A stretch of 64,000 nucleotides of DNA, taken from contig NZ_JAUSAR010000196.1 in assembly GCF_030652515.1 (NCBI RefSeq), positions 1 to 64,000 on the forward strand. The letters are read 5' to 3'. The notes under the pieces were generated by a model. The model was not told where the DNA came from and made no database searches. It worked only from the letters and a program-made list of their open reading frames with translations. This stretch comes from Aquabacterium sp. GTDB lineage: Bacteria; Pseudomonadota; Gammaproteobacteria; Burkholderiales; Burkholderiaceae_C. Below, piece by piece: positions 8,772 through 18,767 of the stretch. Position 1 is the stretch's first letter; each line of letters begins with the position of its first letter. The position numbers and the translations under genes are program-made.

Positions 8772-10364
8772 TCAGAACAGGGTGCGGCAGACCTCTGGCG
8801 AGTGGGGGAGTCCTGCCGTCAGATCGTGCTGGACAAAGCTCACCTGCCCTTGCCAGCGCCCCTGCTGGCATTGGAAGCCCAGCACGCCAAACCCATCGCC
8901 CGGGCGTGGGTACCAGGTGTCGACGTGGCAGACCAGTTGGGTACCTGCCAAGGGCGTGCGCAGGGAAAACGACTCGCGGGGCACGAAGTCTTCGCGCCGC
9001 GAGTTGGCGAAGGGGAAAGGCGCATACAGGGCCGGGCAATGCACGGACCAGGCGGTGACGTCCCGCTCCGGGGCCTCTGGGCAACTGATGGTGATCTGGC
9101 ATACGCAGCCCAGGTGTTCGTCGCCCGACGCGAACACCACGTGCCTGGCCTGGAGTTGCCACAGCCGGGCGAGCAGGTCGTGCAGGGCGGCGGGGTAGCC
9201 GTCCCAGGCATCAGACTGGAGGGCGCCGGCCTCGTCGGCCAGGCTGGTGTGTCGGCGAGGCAGCACCATGGAGGGCCCGGCCACCACCTTGGGCGTCCAG
9301 GTGCCAGCGTGTGTTGCCAGCCAAGCATCCAAGGCCTGCCTTTGTGCGCTGGACATGATGCGGGCCTGGCCCAGGGTGCGTGCCTGCCGACGTTCGCGCT
9401 CCGTGCGCGTGTCCATCATGAAGCAGGCCAGGGGGCCTTGCTGGAAGTGGTACCAGACAGGTGGCGCGGTCTGGTGGACGGAGTGGCCCCTCAAATGGGC
9501 AAAGTAGGCGGCCAGGCCGCTTTGCCGGACATGGTTATTCTCGCCAAACCGGGTGTGCAGCGGCCCGATGGGCGACCAGTTGTCATGGAACTCGTGGTCG
9601 TCCGGCAGGGCGTGAACCATGGGGCCCGCCAGGGCCTGGCGCACCACCGGGCGGGACAACCAGTGCCGGTAGGGGCCGTGGTAGCGGTCATCCACCGCGG
9701 TCGGGTCGAACAGGCCCGCCGTGGCATCGCTGTAGACCTGGTCTCCGACCAGCAGGATGGCATCCAGGGGGCTGTGCTTTTGCCATTGGCCCAGGCGGTG
9801 GTAAGACAGGTCGGCCGGCCCGGGCGCCCACTGGCCGCCACGTGGCTGGCCATCAATCATGCCGCTGGCGTATTGGCAACTGGCCACGGCGATGTGGATG
9901 CGTTGTGCTTTGGGCACGCGGTGCTGAGCCGGCCACCGCGTGCGGCGGGCCGCGAGCAGGTTCAGCTGTGCCAGGTCTTGAAAGCGCCCGCCTTCCAGGT
10001 GGCGGTGAATCTCTTCGCTGATGCCGGGGTGATCCAGCTCGGGCATGCAGCCCGGTGCGCTGGATGGATCGGTCAGCAGCAGTGCGGCACAGCGGTCATG
10101 GGCTTGCAGCCAGCCGTCGGGGATGTCGAAAAAATGCACGGTGGCGTGGTTGGCTGGCCAGCGCCAGGCGTGGATGTGCCAACGGTCCGAACCGGGCTGC
10201 GCGGGGGCCACCAGCACCGCGAAAGTAGGATGGCATTCGCCGGGCGCGGCGCCCAGGCCAACCCGCACGACATCGCTTTCGGCCTGGTGCAGCACCATGA
10301 ACGGACCATGGCCCGGCGTTGAGCAGCCCAGCCTCCCTGAACCCCGAGGGGTGATTTTTTGCAT
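8772..10364 (-). CDS. PhoD-like alkaline phosphatase / metallophosphoesterase
   Basis: A 530-residue protein with the PhoD-like metallophosphatase fold in roughly its last 350 residues. Metal-binding motifs are [24 protein letters not shown] and FASGDEHLG. Residues 1-150 are a divergent N-terminal region without a clear domain. I see no Tat or Sec signal peptide, unlike classical secreted PhoD, so a cytoplasmic phosphomonoester or phosphodiester hydrolase is possible. It starts 36 bases after the GMC/hydrolase fusion and probably ends the unit that begins with the LuxR-type regulator at 16806. The substrate is unknown. Confidence 0.8.
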   Translation of the reverse strand: MQKITPRGSGRLGCSTPGHGPFMVLHQAESDVVRVGLGAAPGECHPTFAVLVAPAQPGSDRWHIHAWRWPANHATVHFFDIPDGWLQAHDRCAALLLTDPSSAPGCMPELDHPGISEEIHRHLEGGRFQDLAQLNLLAARRTRWPAQHRVPKAQRIHIAVASCQYASGMIDGQPRGGQWAPGPADLSYHRLGQWQKHSPLDAILLVGDQVYSDATAGLFDPTAVDDRYHGPYRHWLSRPVVRQALAGPMVHALPDDHEFHDNWSPIGPLHTRFGENNHVRQSGLAAYFAHLRGHSVHQTAPPVWYHFQQGPLACFMMDTRTERERRQARTLGQARIMSSAQRQALDAWLATHAGTWTPKVVAGPSMVLPRRHTSLADEAGALQSDAWDGYPAALHDLLARLWQLQARHVVFASGDEHLGCVCQITISCPEAPERDVTAWSVHCPALYAPFPFANSRREDFVPRESFSLRTPLAGTQLVCHVDTWYPRPGDGFGVLGFQCQQGRWQGQVSFVQHDLTAGLPHSPEVCRTLF

Positions 10365-10400
10365 ATCAACATCACAACGACAACAACCCGGTGAGCTTGC

Positions 10401-13400
10401 TCAATGCAAGAAGCGTGTGATGTGTGGAAAAACGTCGTGATGTGCCCGTTTTCCGATCAGGCAGTCTTGATGTCCATAGCCGGGAATGGGGGCGCAGACC
10501 AGGCGTTCGGCAAATGCCGGCCCCAGGCTGTCCACAAAATCCCGGAACAGGTGCATGCCGGTGATGTCGGACAGGCCGTTTTCCTCGCCATGCACGTACA
10601 GGCAGGGAAAGGTGAACGCGGCGGCCATGCGGGCGGGCGTCACGTAGATGGGGTTGCCTTGCTGGTCGGTCAGGCAACGCCAGCGGGCGAAGTGGATGGC
10701 CTGGCTGACTGAGGCCAGGTTCATGGGGCCGAAGTGGTCGTCAATGGCGTCCAGCATGCCCGCCGACAGGTTCAGGGCGTTGAAATCGCGGCCATACAGC
10801 GCGTCCATGCGGTGCCGTGTGCCGATCCAACTGGCTTGGCGCCAGGGCGGCCAGAACGGGTTCTCCATGCTGTATTCCGCGTCGGGGTAGGCCTGTGAGG
10901 CCAGCAGGCGGTCCAGCAAGGTGTCGGCCAGGGTGGGGTGCTCGGGGCGGAACTCGAAGCGGCCCAAAGGCATGAACTGGCGCAGGTAGCGGGCCAGGTA
11001 GGCCCGCATCACATTGGCTGGGCTGAAGGCCACCTTGGGGGCGACCTGCGAGATGACCAGTCGGCGGATGCGGCCCTTGAGCGCTGCGCGCAAGGCGGGC
11101 CGGGCATCCGTGGGTGTGGCGTGCGCTGGCAGGTCGCCGAGCAAGGCCATCCACAGCATCGCCGAGCCCATGCAGTGGGCCACGATGTCGATCTGGGCGT
11201 GGCCGGTGGCGCGCGCGATGTGGTCCACCGCTTCAGGGATGTCGTTGTAGGCGACTTCCTCGAAGCTCCAGGGTTGGCTCGACGTGGGCATGCCGGGGCT
11301 GGTGCGCATGTCCAGGATCCACACGTCATGGCCTTGCTTCCACAGGGTCTCGGCCAGGTTGGGGCGCACAGCCGGGTGGGCAAAGGTGGTGCCACTGGCG
11401 CTGTAGCCGTGGATCATCAGCACCGGACGGCCTTGGTGTCGGGCGTAGCGTGTGAGCCGGATGCGCACGGTGGGCGGGCCCATGTCCAGCTCGATGATCT
11501 CTGGCGGGGGTAGGTCAGGGATGGCGCCGGGCAGCCGATGGGCCTGGCGCGGCGGGGGCGCGTCGGGCTTGCGAAAGGTCCACACGTGGGTGTGCAGCAG
11601 CACGCGCGAGACCCAGGCCGCCAGGCTGCCCAGGTCGGCCAGGGCATCCGGCATGGTGTCGAAGCGCAGCAATCGCAGCAAGGGCACGCCTTGCTCTGCG
11701 AAGTACGACAGGTTCACCTGCATGGGGATGTCGGCGTTGGACCAGACGGGGCGCCCCGGGTGCTGGGTCAGGCGCATGCTCATCAATTGAGCCCAGGGGT
11801 TGCCACGCCGCGAATAGGTCAGACGCTTGTGGCCGGCCAGGTCTTGGCCTTGCCAGGCCTGCTGGAGCTGCAGAACCCAGGGGGCCTGGCTTTGCGTTGT
11901 GGCTTCGAGTGTGCGCAAGCGGTAGTCAAAGCGGCGCACCTCACCGGCCCGGGTGGCCAGTTGAAGCAGCCCGCGCAGGCGATCGACTGTGCTCAGTTGG
12001 AGGGTTGATGAGGACGGCGGGTCGCGGCCCAACAGGTGGAGCACGGTGTCTCGCAGGCCGCGGTTGATGAGCCAGGCCCAACCCGCGCGTGCCGTGCGTT
12101 GCCAGGCCCCCGAGGCCTCGCGGTGCATGAAACGCAACTGGCCCGCCAAAGGGGCCGTCAAGACCACCTGGCCCCATTCGAAGGCCGATGCCACGCGCGA
12201 CGCCTGGCTGGCGATCAGGGCAAATTCCAGTCGGCTGTGCTGCGGGTCCAGGCGCAGGGTGCGGGCATCGGGATGCGGCTTGAGCAGGGACAAGGCTTCC
12301 ACCGGCTGAAAGCGCAAGGTCAGCCTCAAGGCCAGGCGGTGTCCTTTGGGCCAGGGGGCGTGTGTCCAGTCCCCGGGGTTCACCCAACCATGCAGTTGCT
12401 CGGTGACATCAATGGTCGTGGGGGTTCGTTGGCGCGCGGCGCTGCCGTACAAGGTTGATGGCTGACGGTAGACGCGCGGGGCGGTCACGGGGGCTGGTGG
12501 CGTGAGGTCTGCCTCGGTCAGTAGCCAGAGCACGCGCAGCCGATCGATGGCCCGTTGTGCCACGGCGGCGATGGTCAAGGCGGGGTTGATGCCCAGTGAG
12601 GTGGGAATGATCGAGCCGTCCAGCACGACAAGGTCCGGGTGCACCTCGGTGCCCTGCCCCTGGAAGACCTGGCCGAGGTGGTTGACCACGCCATGGGTGC
12701 CCGAATCTCCCATGGCACAGCCGCCGAGCGGGTGGGTGCTCACGGCCGGGCCTTTTTGATCGCCGGTCAAGGCGCGCATGCTGGCGGGCAAGGGCTGCCA
12801 CAAAGGCATGGGGAGCACCTGACCGGGCCGGGCATTGGCCTCGCACCATTGGCGCAGCGCCGCCAGTTGCTGGTCGGGCCGTGGGTCTTCCTGCAACTCG
12901 GGCCAGGACACAGTGAGCAGCCCTTCGCCACGGCTCGGGTCTTCCCAGTCGATGAGGTCGGGCGGGCGCAGGTGGCCGTTGGCACTGTCGTGACCAATGA
13001 TCGCCAGCACCTGGGTGTGCCTGAGTTGCTGGTCCAGCAGCACCAGGGGGTCGTCGTCGTCCGGCTGGTGGCGGGTCAGGTCGAAACGGTCAAGGTCGTG
13101 CAGGGCCTTGGCGGTGGTGAACAGTTCTGCGAACAGCCGCTTGAGGGGCCCGGGCACGGCCAGTTCCTGAACAACGTGGCCCAGGCCCGGCGCCGTGGTT
13201 TGTCCGGCATGGGAGGCCTGGCGCAGATCGACCATCGCGGTGATGGTGGGGCCCACCTCGCGTTCACCAGGGGCTTGGTGCTCATCAGCCACGGCATTGA
13301 CCGGCGAGGCCTGCCCGTACACGGCGGCGAGCACATCGCCGTTGCTTGAAAAGTGCTCGCCCAGGCGGCCTGAGGTTGGCAGGCCATGGGCCCGTGAGCG

Positions 13401-14327
13401 CATGAGGATTTCGGTGGAGCCGAACGTGCCTGCGGCCAGCACGACCCGCCTGGCGCGAACGGTGAACGCCTGGTCAGTTTGCGCCGCGAACAAGGGGTTG
13501 GTGTGTTCGATCCAGACCCGCCACCCCCCATTGGACAGGGCCTCCAAACGCTGCACGCTGGCACCGGTGACCAAGGTCGCGCCCCGCCGCCGAGCCGAGG
13601 CCAGCAAGGTCTTGTCCAGTGATCGTTTGGCGTTGTGGTTGCAGCCCGTGGCGCAATCACCGCAGCGTTGGCAGCTTGACCAGTCCACGGTGATGGGCAC
13701 CGATTTGAACGTGCCGCCATGGGCGGGCGATGCGTCGGCCAACGCTTCGAGCGCGGCGTGCTTGGCCAGCCTGGGCTGGTCGGTGGGGCAGGGCTGCGCG
13801 CCCAGCCGGGTGGATAAACCTTGTGCCAGATCGCGCAGCAAGGCAGTGTCTTGGCGCAAGGCATCCGGCCACGCGGCCTGCTCGAACACCTGGGGCTCAG
13901 GCATGGCCATCACACCGGCATTGATCAGTGAGCCGCCACCCAGGCCGTTGGCCACCACGGCGCACACATCGGGCCCCACGCGCACGTCGAACAAGCCGGT
14001 GCGCATCCCTTGTGCCGTGGTGCTGTCGGGTGCGGTGAATCGCACGTGGCCAGGCAGTTCGGCCAACCGAGCGGGAAAACTGCCTTGCGCGTAGGGCTGG
14101 CCGCGCTCCAGCACCCACACCCGACTGGCTTGGCCGGTGTGGCCATCAAGCACGCCAGCCAGGGCGTCGGCGGTCACGGCGGCGCCATAGCCACTGCCCA
14201 CGATCAGGACATCGCAATCAAATCGTTCTGCCGAGGATTTGGCCCGCTCAAGCCTGATGCCCTCTTGCCTGGCCATCAGTGATTCCAATCCCATGGAAAA
14301 AAGATGTTCGGCAGCGTCTGGGGGCAT
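10401..14327 (-). CDS. Cholesterol oxidase-like GMC oxidoreductase fused to alpha/beta hydrolase
   Basis: A 1308-residue fusion. Residues 38-600 form an FAD-dependent GMC oxidoreductase: DVLIVGSGYGAAVTADAL (Rossmann), VANGLGGGSLINAGVM, and the active-site pair His532 in HPLGGCAMGD and Asn581 in INPALTI, as in cholesterol oxidases. Residues 219-229 carry a CX2CX2CX3C motif (Cys219, 222, 225, 229). Residues 600-940 form a linker region I cannot assign. Residues 950-1308 are an alpha/beta hydrolase with the oxyanion motif MIHGYSASG, a nucleophile elbow AHCMGS (Cys1052 where Ser is usual) and a terminal His in GYGHQDC. The likely chemistry is oxidation of an alcohol, perhaps a sterol or other lipid, coupled to ester or thioester hydrolysis. 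It starts two bases after the histidine kinase gene. Confidence 0.85.
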   Translation of the reverse strand: MPPDAAEHLFSMGLESLMARQEGIRLERAKSSAERFDCDVLIVGSGYGAAVTADALAGVLDGHTGQASRVWVLERGQPYAQGSFPARLAELPGHVRFTAPDSTTAQGMRTGLFDVRVGPDVCAVVANGLGGGSLINAGVMAMPEPQVFEQAAWPDALRQDTALLRDLAQGLSTRLGAQPCPTDQPRLAKHAALEALADASPAHGGTFKSVPITVDWSSCQRCGDCATGCNHNAKRSLDKTLLASARRRGATLVTGASVQRLEALSNGGWRVWIEHTNPLFAAQTDQAFTVRARRVVLAAGTFGSTEILMRSRAHGLPTSGRLGEHFSSNGDVLAAVYGQASPVNAVADEHQAPGEREVGPTITAMVDLRQASHAGQTTAPGLGHVVQELAVPGPLKRLFAELFTTAKALHDLDRFDLTRHQPDDDDPLVLLDQQLRHTQVLAIIGHDSANGHLRPPDLIDWEDPSRGEGLLTVSWPELQEDPRPDQQLAALRQWCEANARPGQVLPMPLWQPLPASMRALTGDQKGPAVSTHPLGGCAMGDSGTHGVVNHLGQVFQGQGTEVHPDLVVLDGSIIPTSLGINPALTIAAVAQRAIDRLRVLWLLTEADLTPPAPVTAPRVYRQPSTLYGSAARQRTPTTIDVTEQLHGWVNPGDWTHAPWPKGHRLALRLTLRFQPVEALSLLKPHPDARTLRLDPQHSRLEFALIASQASRVASAFEWGQVVLTAPLAGQLRFMHREASGAWQRTARAGWAWLINRGLRDTVLHLLGRDPPSSSTLQLSTVDRLRGLLQLATRAGEVRRFDYRLRTLEATTQSQAPWVLQLQQAWQGQDLAGHKRLTYSRRGNPWAQLMSMRLTQHPGRPVWSNADIPMQVNLSYFAEQGVPLLRLLRFDTMPDALADLGSLAAWVSRVLLHTHVWTFRKPDAPPPRQAHRLPGAIPDLPPPEIIELDMGPPTVRIRLTRYARHQGRPVLMIHGYSASGTTFAHPAVRPNLAETLWKQGHDVWILDMRTSPGMPTSSQPWSFEEVAYNDIPEAVDHIARATGHAQIDIVAHCMGSAMLWMALLGDLPAHATPTDARPALRAALKGRIRRLVISQVAPKVAFSPANVMRAYLARYLRQFMPLGRFEFRPEHPTLADTLLDRLLASQAYPDAEYSMENPFWPPWRQASWIGTRHRMDALYGRDFNALNLSAGMLDAIDDHFGPMNLASVSQAIHFARWRCLTDQQGNPIYVTPARMAAAFTFPCLYVHGEENGLSDITGMHLFRDFVDSLGPAFAERLVCAPIPGYGHQDCLIGKRAHHDVFPHITRFLH

Positions 14328-14329
14328 GC

Positions 14330-16114
14330 TCAGTTTTCTTCCTCAAGCGCCAGCCGAATGGCTTGAAGCAAGGTGTCGGCGGACACCGGTTTGTGCAGCA
14401 AAAGCAAGCCTTCTTCCTGGGCTTCCCTCAAGCGGTCGGGCGCGGTGTCGCCGCTCACCAGCAGGGCGGGCAGGCTGGGCTGCAGTTGCCTGAGCTTGCG
14501 GATGGCCTTGATGCCGTTTTCTTCGGCGCGCAGTCGGAAGTCCACCAGGGCGATGTCGGGCGGGTCTTCGGCGGCCAAGCGGATGGCCTCGTCCGTGCTG
14601 GCGGCCAGGGTGACGCGGCAACCCCGCGAGGTCAGCAAGGCTTTCATGGCTGCGCGCACTTCGGTCTCGTCGTCAATGACCAGCATGTGGCACATCGGCA
14701 TGGACGCTTCCGGCTCTTCAGGCGCCGGTGTTGGGGGCAGCGCCGATGTGGCTGCGCCCATGCTCAAGGTCACCTGGGTGCCCACGCCGATTTCTGATTC
14801 CAGGGAGATCCGGATGTCCAGCAGTTGAGACAGCCTTTGCACGATCGACAGGCCCAGCCCCAGGCCTTTGGTACGGTCGCGCTCGGGGTTGTCCAGCTGG
14901 AAGAATTCTTCGAACACTTGGCGGTGGTGTTCGGATGGAATGCCTCGGCCGGTGTCGCGCACCTTGATGAGCACCCGGTCGGGCAGCCCATCCTGCCCGG
15001 GCAGGGCCTCGGCGCCCAGCCAGACCGTGCCGGCATCGCAGTATTTGATGGCGTTGTCCAGCAGATTGCGCACCACCCGGCTGAGGTGCACGCCGTCAGA
15101 GTGAACGCCCAGCGATTCGGGGCAGGTCAGCACCAAGCGCAGGCCTTTGCTGTGGGCCAGGGGCGTGAACTCGTGGTGCAGCTGCTTGAGCAAGGGCGCC
15201 AGGTGCATGGCGCAGGCCTGGGTCTGGATGATGCCGGCGTCCAGCTTGGACAGGTCGAGCAAGCCCGACAGTTGTTCGCCCAGCGCCCGGATGGCGGTGT
15301 TCATGTGGCCCACGATGTCCTGGGCGCGATCCGACAGGTTCTCGGTGTTCAAGGCGGCGCTGAACAGCGTCAGGGTGTGCAGGGGCTGGCGCAAGTCATG
15401 GCTGGCGGAGGCCAGGAAGCGCGTCTTGGCGATGTTGGCATGTTCGGCGACCTCCAACGCGCCACGCAGTTCACGGTTGAGCTGGAAGGCTTTCTGGCGC
15501 AGGCCCACGGCCCGCTGCAGGGATTGGTAGTTGCCGCGAGCCAGTGACATCAGGACCAGCAGGTACATCACGATCAGCACCGACATCGAGGTGCCCAGCC
15601 AGCCCTGTTGCGCGTTGGAGGGCACGATCAGCCACGCCAATGCCAGTCCGCCCATGACCGGCCCGGCATAGGCCGAGTAGATCGCAGGGTGCCCGGACGT
15701 GCTGCCCACCGCGCCACTGGACAAGCCTGCCAGCAGCATGGTGAGCACCGACCTTTCCAGCTCGGTCATGAGCGGAAAGAAGAACACGCACATCGCGTGG
15801 GTGAGGCCGTTGACACCGCTCAGAACGATGGCTTTGCGCAGCGCGGGGACCAAAGCTTGGTCGTCGGCATCGTCGGCGGGAAACGTCAGCAGCCGCCAGC
15901 GCAGGGTCAGCACGCCCGCGACCATCAGCAGCCATCCGATCACCAGCCAGCCTGGGTAGCTGCGCATGGCAATGGATGCGATCAGGGCCGCGACCAGGAA
16001 CACGGGCCACGGTATCAAGCCCACTTGGCGGGCCACCAGGCTGAGCACCTCGTGCACCGCTGAATGCGGTGGGCTCAGCGGCGCATTGGTGGGGGTTTGC
16101 ACGCCTGCACTCAT
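14330..16114 (-). CDS. Hybrid sensor histidine kinase/response regulator
   Basis: 594 residues from the ATG at 16114, which lies two bases after the stop of the upstream regulator; a longer reading to 16246 overlaps that gene and is rejected. The first 165 residues carry several hydrophobic helices (probably six), a membrane sensor with no named domain. Next come a short coiled region, the HisKA phosphoacceptor helix (ASHDLRQPLH, His near residue 239), a HATPase domain (NLLDNAIKYC, DTGRGIPSEHH, GLGLGLSIV) and a C-terminal receiver domain with acceptor Asp in DIALVDFRL near residue 524. Kinases of this layout are often paired with a LuxR-type regulator, as here. The ligand is unknown; the operon suggests a lipid or sterol-like compound. 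Confidence 0.9.
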   Translation of the reverse strand: MSAGVQTPTNAPLSPPHSAVHEVLSLVARQVGLIPWPVFLVAALIASIAMRSYPGWLVIGWLLMVAGVLTLRWRLLTFPADDADDQALVPALRKAIVLSGVNGLTHAMCVFFFPLMTELERSVLTMLLAGLSSGAVGSTSGHPAIYSAYAGPVMGGLALAWLIVPSNAQQGWLGTSMSVLIVMYLLVLMSLARGNYQSLQRAVGLRQKAFQLNRELRGALEVAEHANIAKTRFLASASHDLRQPLHTLTLFSAALNTENLSDRAQDIVGHMNTAIRALGEQLSGLLDLSKLDAGIIQTQACAMHLAPLLKQLHHEFTPLAHSKGLRLVLTCPESLGVHSDGVHLSRVVRNLLDNAIKYCDAGTVWLGAEALPGQDGLPDRVLIKVRDTGRGIPSEHHRQVFEEFFQLDNPERDRTKGLGLGLSIVQRLSQLLDIRISLESEIGVGTQVTLSMGAATSALPPTPAPEEPEASMPMCHMLVIDDETEVRAAMKALLTSRGCRVTLAASTDEAIRLAAEDPPDIALVDFRLRAEENGIKAIRKLRQLQPSLPALLVSGDTAPDRLREAQEEGLLLLHKPVSADTLLQAIRLALEEEN

Positions 16115-16116
16115 CG

Positions 16117-16806
16117 TCACCAGTCGCGCTTTTTGCGAGGGGCGGGGCGTTGCAAGGTGTCCAGTTGCCGCAGTAGACCCAGTTCGTGGGCCTTGTACAT
16201 GGCCTGTGCGCGGCTGCTCACGCCCAGCGTTTGGTAGACGGCCCACAGGTGCGCCTTGACCGTGCCTTCGGCGATGCCGATGTCGCGGGCGATGACTTTG
16301 TTGGACTTGCCTTGCAGCAGGCTGCGCAGCACGGCCAGTTGCCGGTCGCTGAAGCTGACCGTGGGAGGTGGCACGGCCGCACCTGGCGCCGAACTTGAGT
16401 CGTGACTGGAGGGCGGCGTGGCCACGGCCTTGGGGGGCAGGTAAATGCCCTGGGCCAGCACAATGCGCAGGGCCTCGATGGTCACGTCGGAGTCGGTGTC
16501 TTTGGGGATGAAGCCGGAGGCACCCGCCTGGATGCAGGCGTGGATGGTGTCCAGCTCATCGTCGGCAGAGATGATCACCACCGAGGCGGATTCGAACCAT
16601 TGGCGGACTTCGCGCAAGGCGTCCAGCCGGCTCTGGCCGGGCAGGTTCAGGTCCAGCAGGACCAGGTCAAACCCATCGGCGGGGTGCTTGCAAGCATCTG
16701 CCACCCTCGCTGCCTGGACCACGTGGTTGTGGGCATCCAGCGAGAGCAGCAGACTCTGCAAACCCTCTCGGAAGAGAGGATGGTCGTCAATGATCAATAC
16801 ACGCAC
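16117..16806 (-). CDS. LuxR/NarL-family response regulator
   Basis: 229 residues starting with GTG at 16806, preceded by a GGAGAAG Shine-Dalgarno. The receiver domain (residues 1-120) has the acidic DD pair in LIIDDHPLF and the phosphorylated Asp in LVLLDLNLPG. The C-terminal LuxR-type helix-turn-helix covers about residues 155-210 (GKSNKVIARDIGIAEGTVKA). It is the first gene of a leftward unit with the hybrid kinase, the GMC/hydrolase fusion and the PhoD-like gene, and most likely controls that unit. Confidence 0.92.
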   Translation of the reverse strand: MRVLIIDDHPLFREGLQSLLLSLDAHNHVVQAARVADACKHPADGFDLVLLDLNLPGQSRLDALREVRQWFESASVVIISADDELDTIHACIQAGASGFIPKDTDSDVTIEALRIVLAQGIYLPPKAVATPPSSHDSSSAPGAAVPPPTVSFSDRQLAVLRSLLQGKSNKVIARDIGIAEGTVKAHLWAVYQTLGVSSRAQAMYKAHELGLLRQLDTLQRPAPRKKRDW

Positions 16807-16931
16807 GGCTGCAACTTCTCCAACCGGCTAGCGGCAGACCCATGACGTTCCCTGAGCAAATGCCTTTAATTGTCGTGAACGGACAGCGTTTGAACAATCC
16901 GTTGGACAAATGGTAACGAGGTGCATCGCGC

Positions 16932-16966
16932 AAAAAAGGGCCTAAACCTCAGTTTAGCCTTGGGCC
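16932..16966 (-). terminator. Rho-independent terminator of purM
   Basis: On the minus strand GGCTAAAC, a short loop and GTTTAGGCC form a GC-flanked hairpin directly after the purM stop, followed by six T residues (16937-16932). It separates purM from the regulator gene at 16806. Confidence 0.75.
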
Positions 16967-16969
16967 TGA

Positions 16970-18088
16970 TCAGCGCAATTGCAGCTCATCCGCCCCGTAA
17001 ACCACGTTCAAAGGCTCGATCACGACCTGCTTGGGACCGGCTTCGACCCGGCCCGCGATGATCGCGTCAATGCCCAGGCTTTTCGAGATCTCAACCACGC
17101 GTTGGGCATCGCCCGCCGCCACGTACAGCGCAAAGCCGGCGCCCATGTTCAGGGTGCCATAAGCCTCTTGATCATCCAGTTGGCATTCGCGCTGCATGAA
17201 AGCCAGCACGGGCGTGACCGTGGGCACCTGCGTGATGCGGTAAGTCAACTGCTTGGGGTGGCGCAACAGCTTGCGCCAGCCATGGCCCGTGACGTTGGCG
17301 CAGTAGTGCGGGTTGATGCCCGCCGCGGCCAAGGCCTCGGTCACGGGCGAGTACAGCACCGTGGGGGCCAGCAGGGCCTCGCCATAGGTCACGCCGGGCG
17401 TGATCTCGGTCAGGTATCCCTGGGGCAGACGCTCGGCGAGCTTGCGCGCCAGTGACAAGCCATTGGCGTGGATGCCGCTGGAGGCCAGCAGCACGATCGC
17501 GTCGCCAGGCCCCATCTTGTCGCCCACCGACAGGCGGGTCTTGGGGCTGATGATGCCGGTGCAGGACGCGGCCAGGTCGACCCGGCCATCGGCCACGATG
17601 CCGGCCAGCGCAGGGGTTTCGCCGCCGCCCCAGGCCACGTTGCAGACGTCGCAGGCCTTCTTCCAACCGGCCACCAGGGCATTGGCGCGCACCTTGTCGC
17701 CAAACCAGTCGGAGCCGCCAGCAGCCCAATAGGCTTGCACCACCAAAGGCGTGGCACCCACGGTGATCAGGTCATTCACCGCCATGGCGATGGTGTCCTG
17801 CGCGATGCCGTCGTAATAACTTTTGCCAGTGAGCTTGGCCATGTCGTCGGCCACCAGGGTCTTGGTGCCCAGGCATTCGACGATGCTCGCCAAGTACATC
17901 GGGCCCACATCGACCACATAGGCCGATTCGCCGCGCGAGGCACCCACTTCGCTGAAGCCATGGCTGGCCAGGTGCGCGCCTGTTTGCGCGGCGGCCCGTT
18001 GCGCGGCCACCTTCAGCGGGTCGATCAGGTCGTAGTTGACGCCGGCCTGGTCGTAGGTGAGGGGGGTGGACGGATTTTCAGCAGTCAT
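16970..18088 (-). CDS. purM: Phosphoribosylformylglycinamidine cyclo-ligase (AIR synthetase)
   Basis: 372 residues. It makes aminoimidazole ribonucleotide from FGAM with ATP in de novo purine synthesis. Family stretches include [14 protein letters not shown] at the N-terminus, [27 protein letters not shown] (quoted only to place the ATP-grasp-like site near residues 80-107), [14 protein letters not shown] and [12 protein letters not shown]. It is transcribed alone, with a likely -10 at 18118-18123 (GATAAT on the minus strand) and a terminator downstream. Nothing is unusual. Confidence 0.95.
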   Translation of the reverse strand: MTAENPSTPLTYDQAGVNYDLIDPLKVAAQRAAAQTGAHLASHGFSEVGASRGESAYVVDVGPMYLASIVECLGTKTLVADDMAKLTGKSYYDGIAQDTIAMAVNDLITVGATPLVVQAYWAAGGSDWFGDKVRANALVAGWKKACDVCNVAWGGGETPALAGIVADGRVDLAASCTGIISPKTRLSVGDKMGPGDAIVLLASSGIHANGLSLARKLAERLPQGYLTEITPGVTYGEALLAPTVLYSPVTEALAAAGINPHYCANVTGHGWRKLLRHPKQLTYRITQVPTVTPVLAFMQRECQLDDQEAYGTLNMGAGFALYVAAGDAQRVVEISKSLGIDAIIAGRVEAGPKQVVIEPLNVVYGADELQLR

Positions 18089-18117
18089 GGCGCAGCGATG
18101 GGAAAGGCAAAAGCGCG

Positions 18118-18123
18118 ATTATC
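18118..18123 (-). promoter_or_regulatory. Likely -10 element of purM
   Basis: GATAAT on the minus strand lies about 30 bases before the purM ATG. The -35 is not clear. Confidence 0.4.
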
Positions 18124-18161
18124 CGGCACTTGCCTGCACTTGCGTCATGAACTCGGTTCGG

Positions 18162-18638
18162 TCACTGGCTGATCTTCAGGGCCTCGTCGACCTGGTACTC
18201 GAAGTAACGCTGGCCAGAGAACGCGATGGTGGCCATCAGCACGGTGGCACCCAGCAGCAGCGCCAGCACCACCGCCACCACCGCCGCCCAGCCACTGGCG
18301 GGGGCATTCGGGTCTTCGCGCAAGGCCGGGTTGAAGCGCGCGTGCCATTTTTCATCGGCCATCAGACCGTAGAAAATGGCTTGCAGCATCGTGTAAGCCA
18401 CCATGAAGCCCAGGATGGGAATGAGCAGCCAGGCCAGCTTGTCGTCCTGCCCGATTTCTTCAACACGCTGAAGGCCCAGCACCCCCAACAGGGTCGGAAT
18501 CGGGTGCAACCAGCCCCACCAATCGCCAAACCCGTGGAGGTAAAAGCGGTGCAGTCCCAGCGGGCCGCCGATCAGGGTGACCCAGGTGGCCAGGGTCTTG
18601 GACTTGTAATTTTGGACGTTGGCGGTGGTGTTGCTCAT
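18162..18638 (-). CDS. TM2-domain-like small membrane protein
   Basis: 158 residues from the ATG at 18638; a GTG at 18662 would add eight. The N-terminal third has the TM2-like pattern of a helix and turn, [20 protein letters not shown], followed by two hydrophobic segments near residues 75-100 and a last helix near residues 123-148. The protein probably sits in the inner membrane with four or so spans. It runs away from the rpsP promoter and has no obvious partner; purM downstream is probably separate. Function unknown. Confidence 0.75.
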   Translation of the reverse strand: MSNTTANVQNYKSKTLATWVTLIGGPLGLHRFYLHGFGDWWGWLHPIPTLLGVLGLQRVEEIGQDDKLAWLLIPILGFMVAYTMLQAIFYGLMADEKWHARFNPALREDPNAPASGWAAVVAVVLALLLGATVLMATIAFSGQRYFEYQVDEALKISQ

Positions 18639-18680
18639 GGGGTTGCGCCATTGAATGCGCACAAAACGAATTGCTCGGAC

Positions 18681-18686
18681 TATAAT
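18681..18686 (+). promoter_or_regulatory. -10 element of the rpsP operon
   Basis: A perfect TATAAT followed by GCGCGG, a context common before beta-proteobacterial housekeeping genes. No good -35 is visible at 17 bases. Transcription from here leaves a leader of about 170 bases before rpsP. Confidence 0.6.
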
Positions 18687-18767
18687 GCGCGGTTTTCCAG
18701 CATGTGTTTTGCCGGGCGGTTTGCTGCCAGGCGGGGCGCGTATCTAAATGTGCTGGAACGATCAGGT

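Noticed and set aside
8551..9162. N-terminal extension of aroB to 573 residues
   Set aside because: It would translate through the 4.5S RNA gene and has no homology; the ATG at 8550 gives the normal AroB length.
8733..10322. A 529-codon plus-strand frame opposite the PhoD-like gene
   Set aside because: The minus strand has clear metallophosphatase motifs; the plus-strand frame has none.
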